DNA of 64,000 bases, from assembly GCA_948144175.1 (NCBI GenBank), contig CANXME010002317.1, positions 1,302,001 to 1,366,000 on the forward strand, read 5' to 3'. The notes below the pieces were generated by a model. It searched no databases. It was not told the origin of the DNA and worked only from the letters and a program-made list of their open reading frames with translations. The translations under genes were made by a program, and so were the position numbers. Positions 63,761 to 64,000 of the stretch are shown in pieces (position 1 is the first letter of the stretch; every line of letters begins with the position of its first letter). The DNA is from Closterium sp. NIES-65 (lineage: Eukaryota; Streptophyta; Zygnematophyceae; Desmidiales; Closteriaceae).

Positions 63761-64000
63761 GTAGATTAAGTTGAAAGGTGAGGGGCCTAGGCTTAGTAGC
63801 CTAGGCCCTTAACTAGGTATCGAGCGGGTTTTCCCCTAGGGTGAGAGTCGAGTGAGTTGAGAGGGGAAAATTGGAGAATGTGTTTTCACTATAGGATTCG
63901 AGATACATATAGCAAAGGAACACATGAAGGGGTGCACCACCTACAAATTTAATAACTACACTACAGCTAGAACTTCATGCAGTTATAATAAATATAATTT
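63761..64000. other. 5' flank of the Penelope-like remnant
   Basis: Holds a hairpin (cctaggcttagtagcctagg at 63787-63806) and, on the minus strand, traces of RT N-terminal sequence. 63816-63838 resembles the Copia primer-site region (ggtatcgagcgggtt) but no LTR precedes it. Confidence 0.35.

Noticed and set aside
63810..63840. Another Copia start (ggtatcgagcgggtt like the primer-site region)
   Set aside because: No LTR precedes it and the match is short; it lies within the Penelope-like remnant flank.

Overview
The window is eukaryotic nuclear DNA, most likely from a streptophyte green alga or an early land plant. The evidence is plant-type genes with many GT-AG introns (mitochondrial elongation factor G, TIM23, a TRICHOME-BIREFRINGENCE-LIKE PC-esterase), a U1 snRNA gene, Copia retrotransposons with a tRNA-iMet-type primer site, and a Penelope-like element. 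The species cannot be named from sequence alone.

Layout. 1-6219 is the 3' part of a + strand Copia element (A) with most of gag deleted and three stops in pol. It sits inside the gag of an older - strand Copia (B), whose 5' end is at 6220-7579. 9410-16486 is a candidate multi-exon gene: a membrane-anchored N-terminus, poorly resolved middle exons and a clear TBL/PMR5-type esterase domain. A diverged inverted duplication flanks it (8080-8600 and 16970-17560); the right arm carries a roughly 200-bp insert with a hammerhead-like motif. 18957-20436 is the 3' part of an unrecognised Ser-rich gene. U1 snRNA lies on the minus strand at 20662-20820. 21300-25050 is mostly tandem repeats plus a MITE-like element. 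TIM23 (minus, 25824-26402) and mEF-G1 (plus, 27656-41509, 21 exons, 814 aa by my splice reading) are divergently arranged. 42786-47055 holds a candidate coiled-coil gene with much repeated exons. A second MITE-like element and the 3' remnant of a Penelope-like element with a hammerhead ribozyme follow. 48045-62540 is Copia C (plus strand, decayed), inserted into the Penelope-like element and itself carrying the young Copia D (minus strand, 49083-56395). The Penelope-like reverse transcriptase remnant resumes at 62541-63760.

The strongest unexplained signal is structural. Introns of the host genes are full of decayed direct copies of the neighbouring exon: about 40 copies around the mEF-G1 exons, and the same pattern in the three other candidate genes. 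At many junctions between two direct copies there is a short palindrome with the core GAG-N-CG-N'-CTC (GAGTCGACTC, GAGGCGCCTC or GAGACGTCTC), usually flanked by TTTT and AAAA. The same palindrome has been amplified into a 32-bp minisatellite of about 26 units inside an mEF-G1 intron. I know of no described element or repair signature matching this. It could be a palindrome-linked tandem duplication process that enlarges introns in this genome.

All exon boundaries were read by eye from GT/AG sites, phase and protein similarity. No alignment, folding or database search was run.
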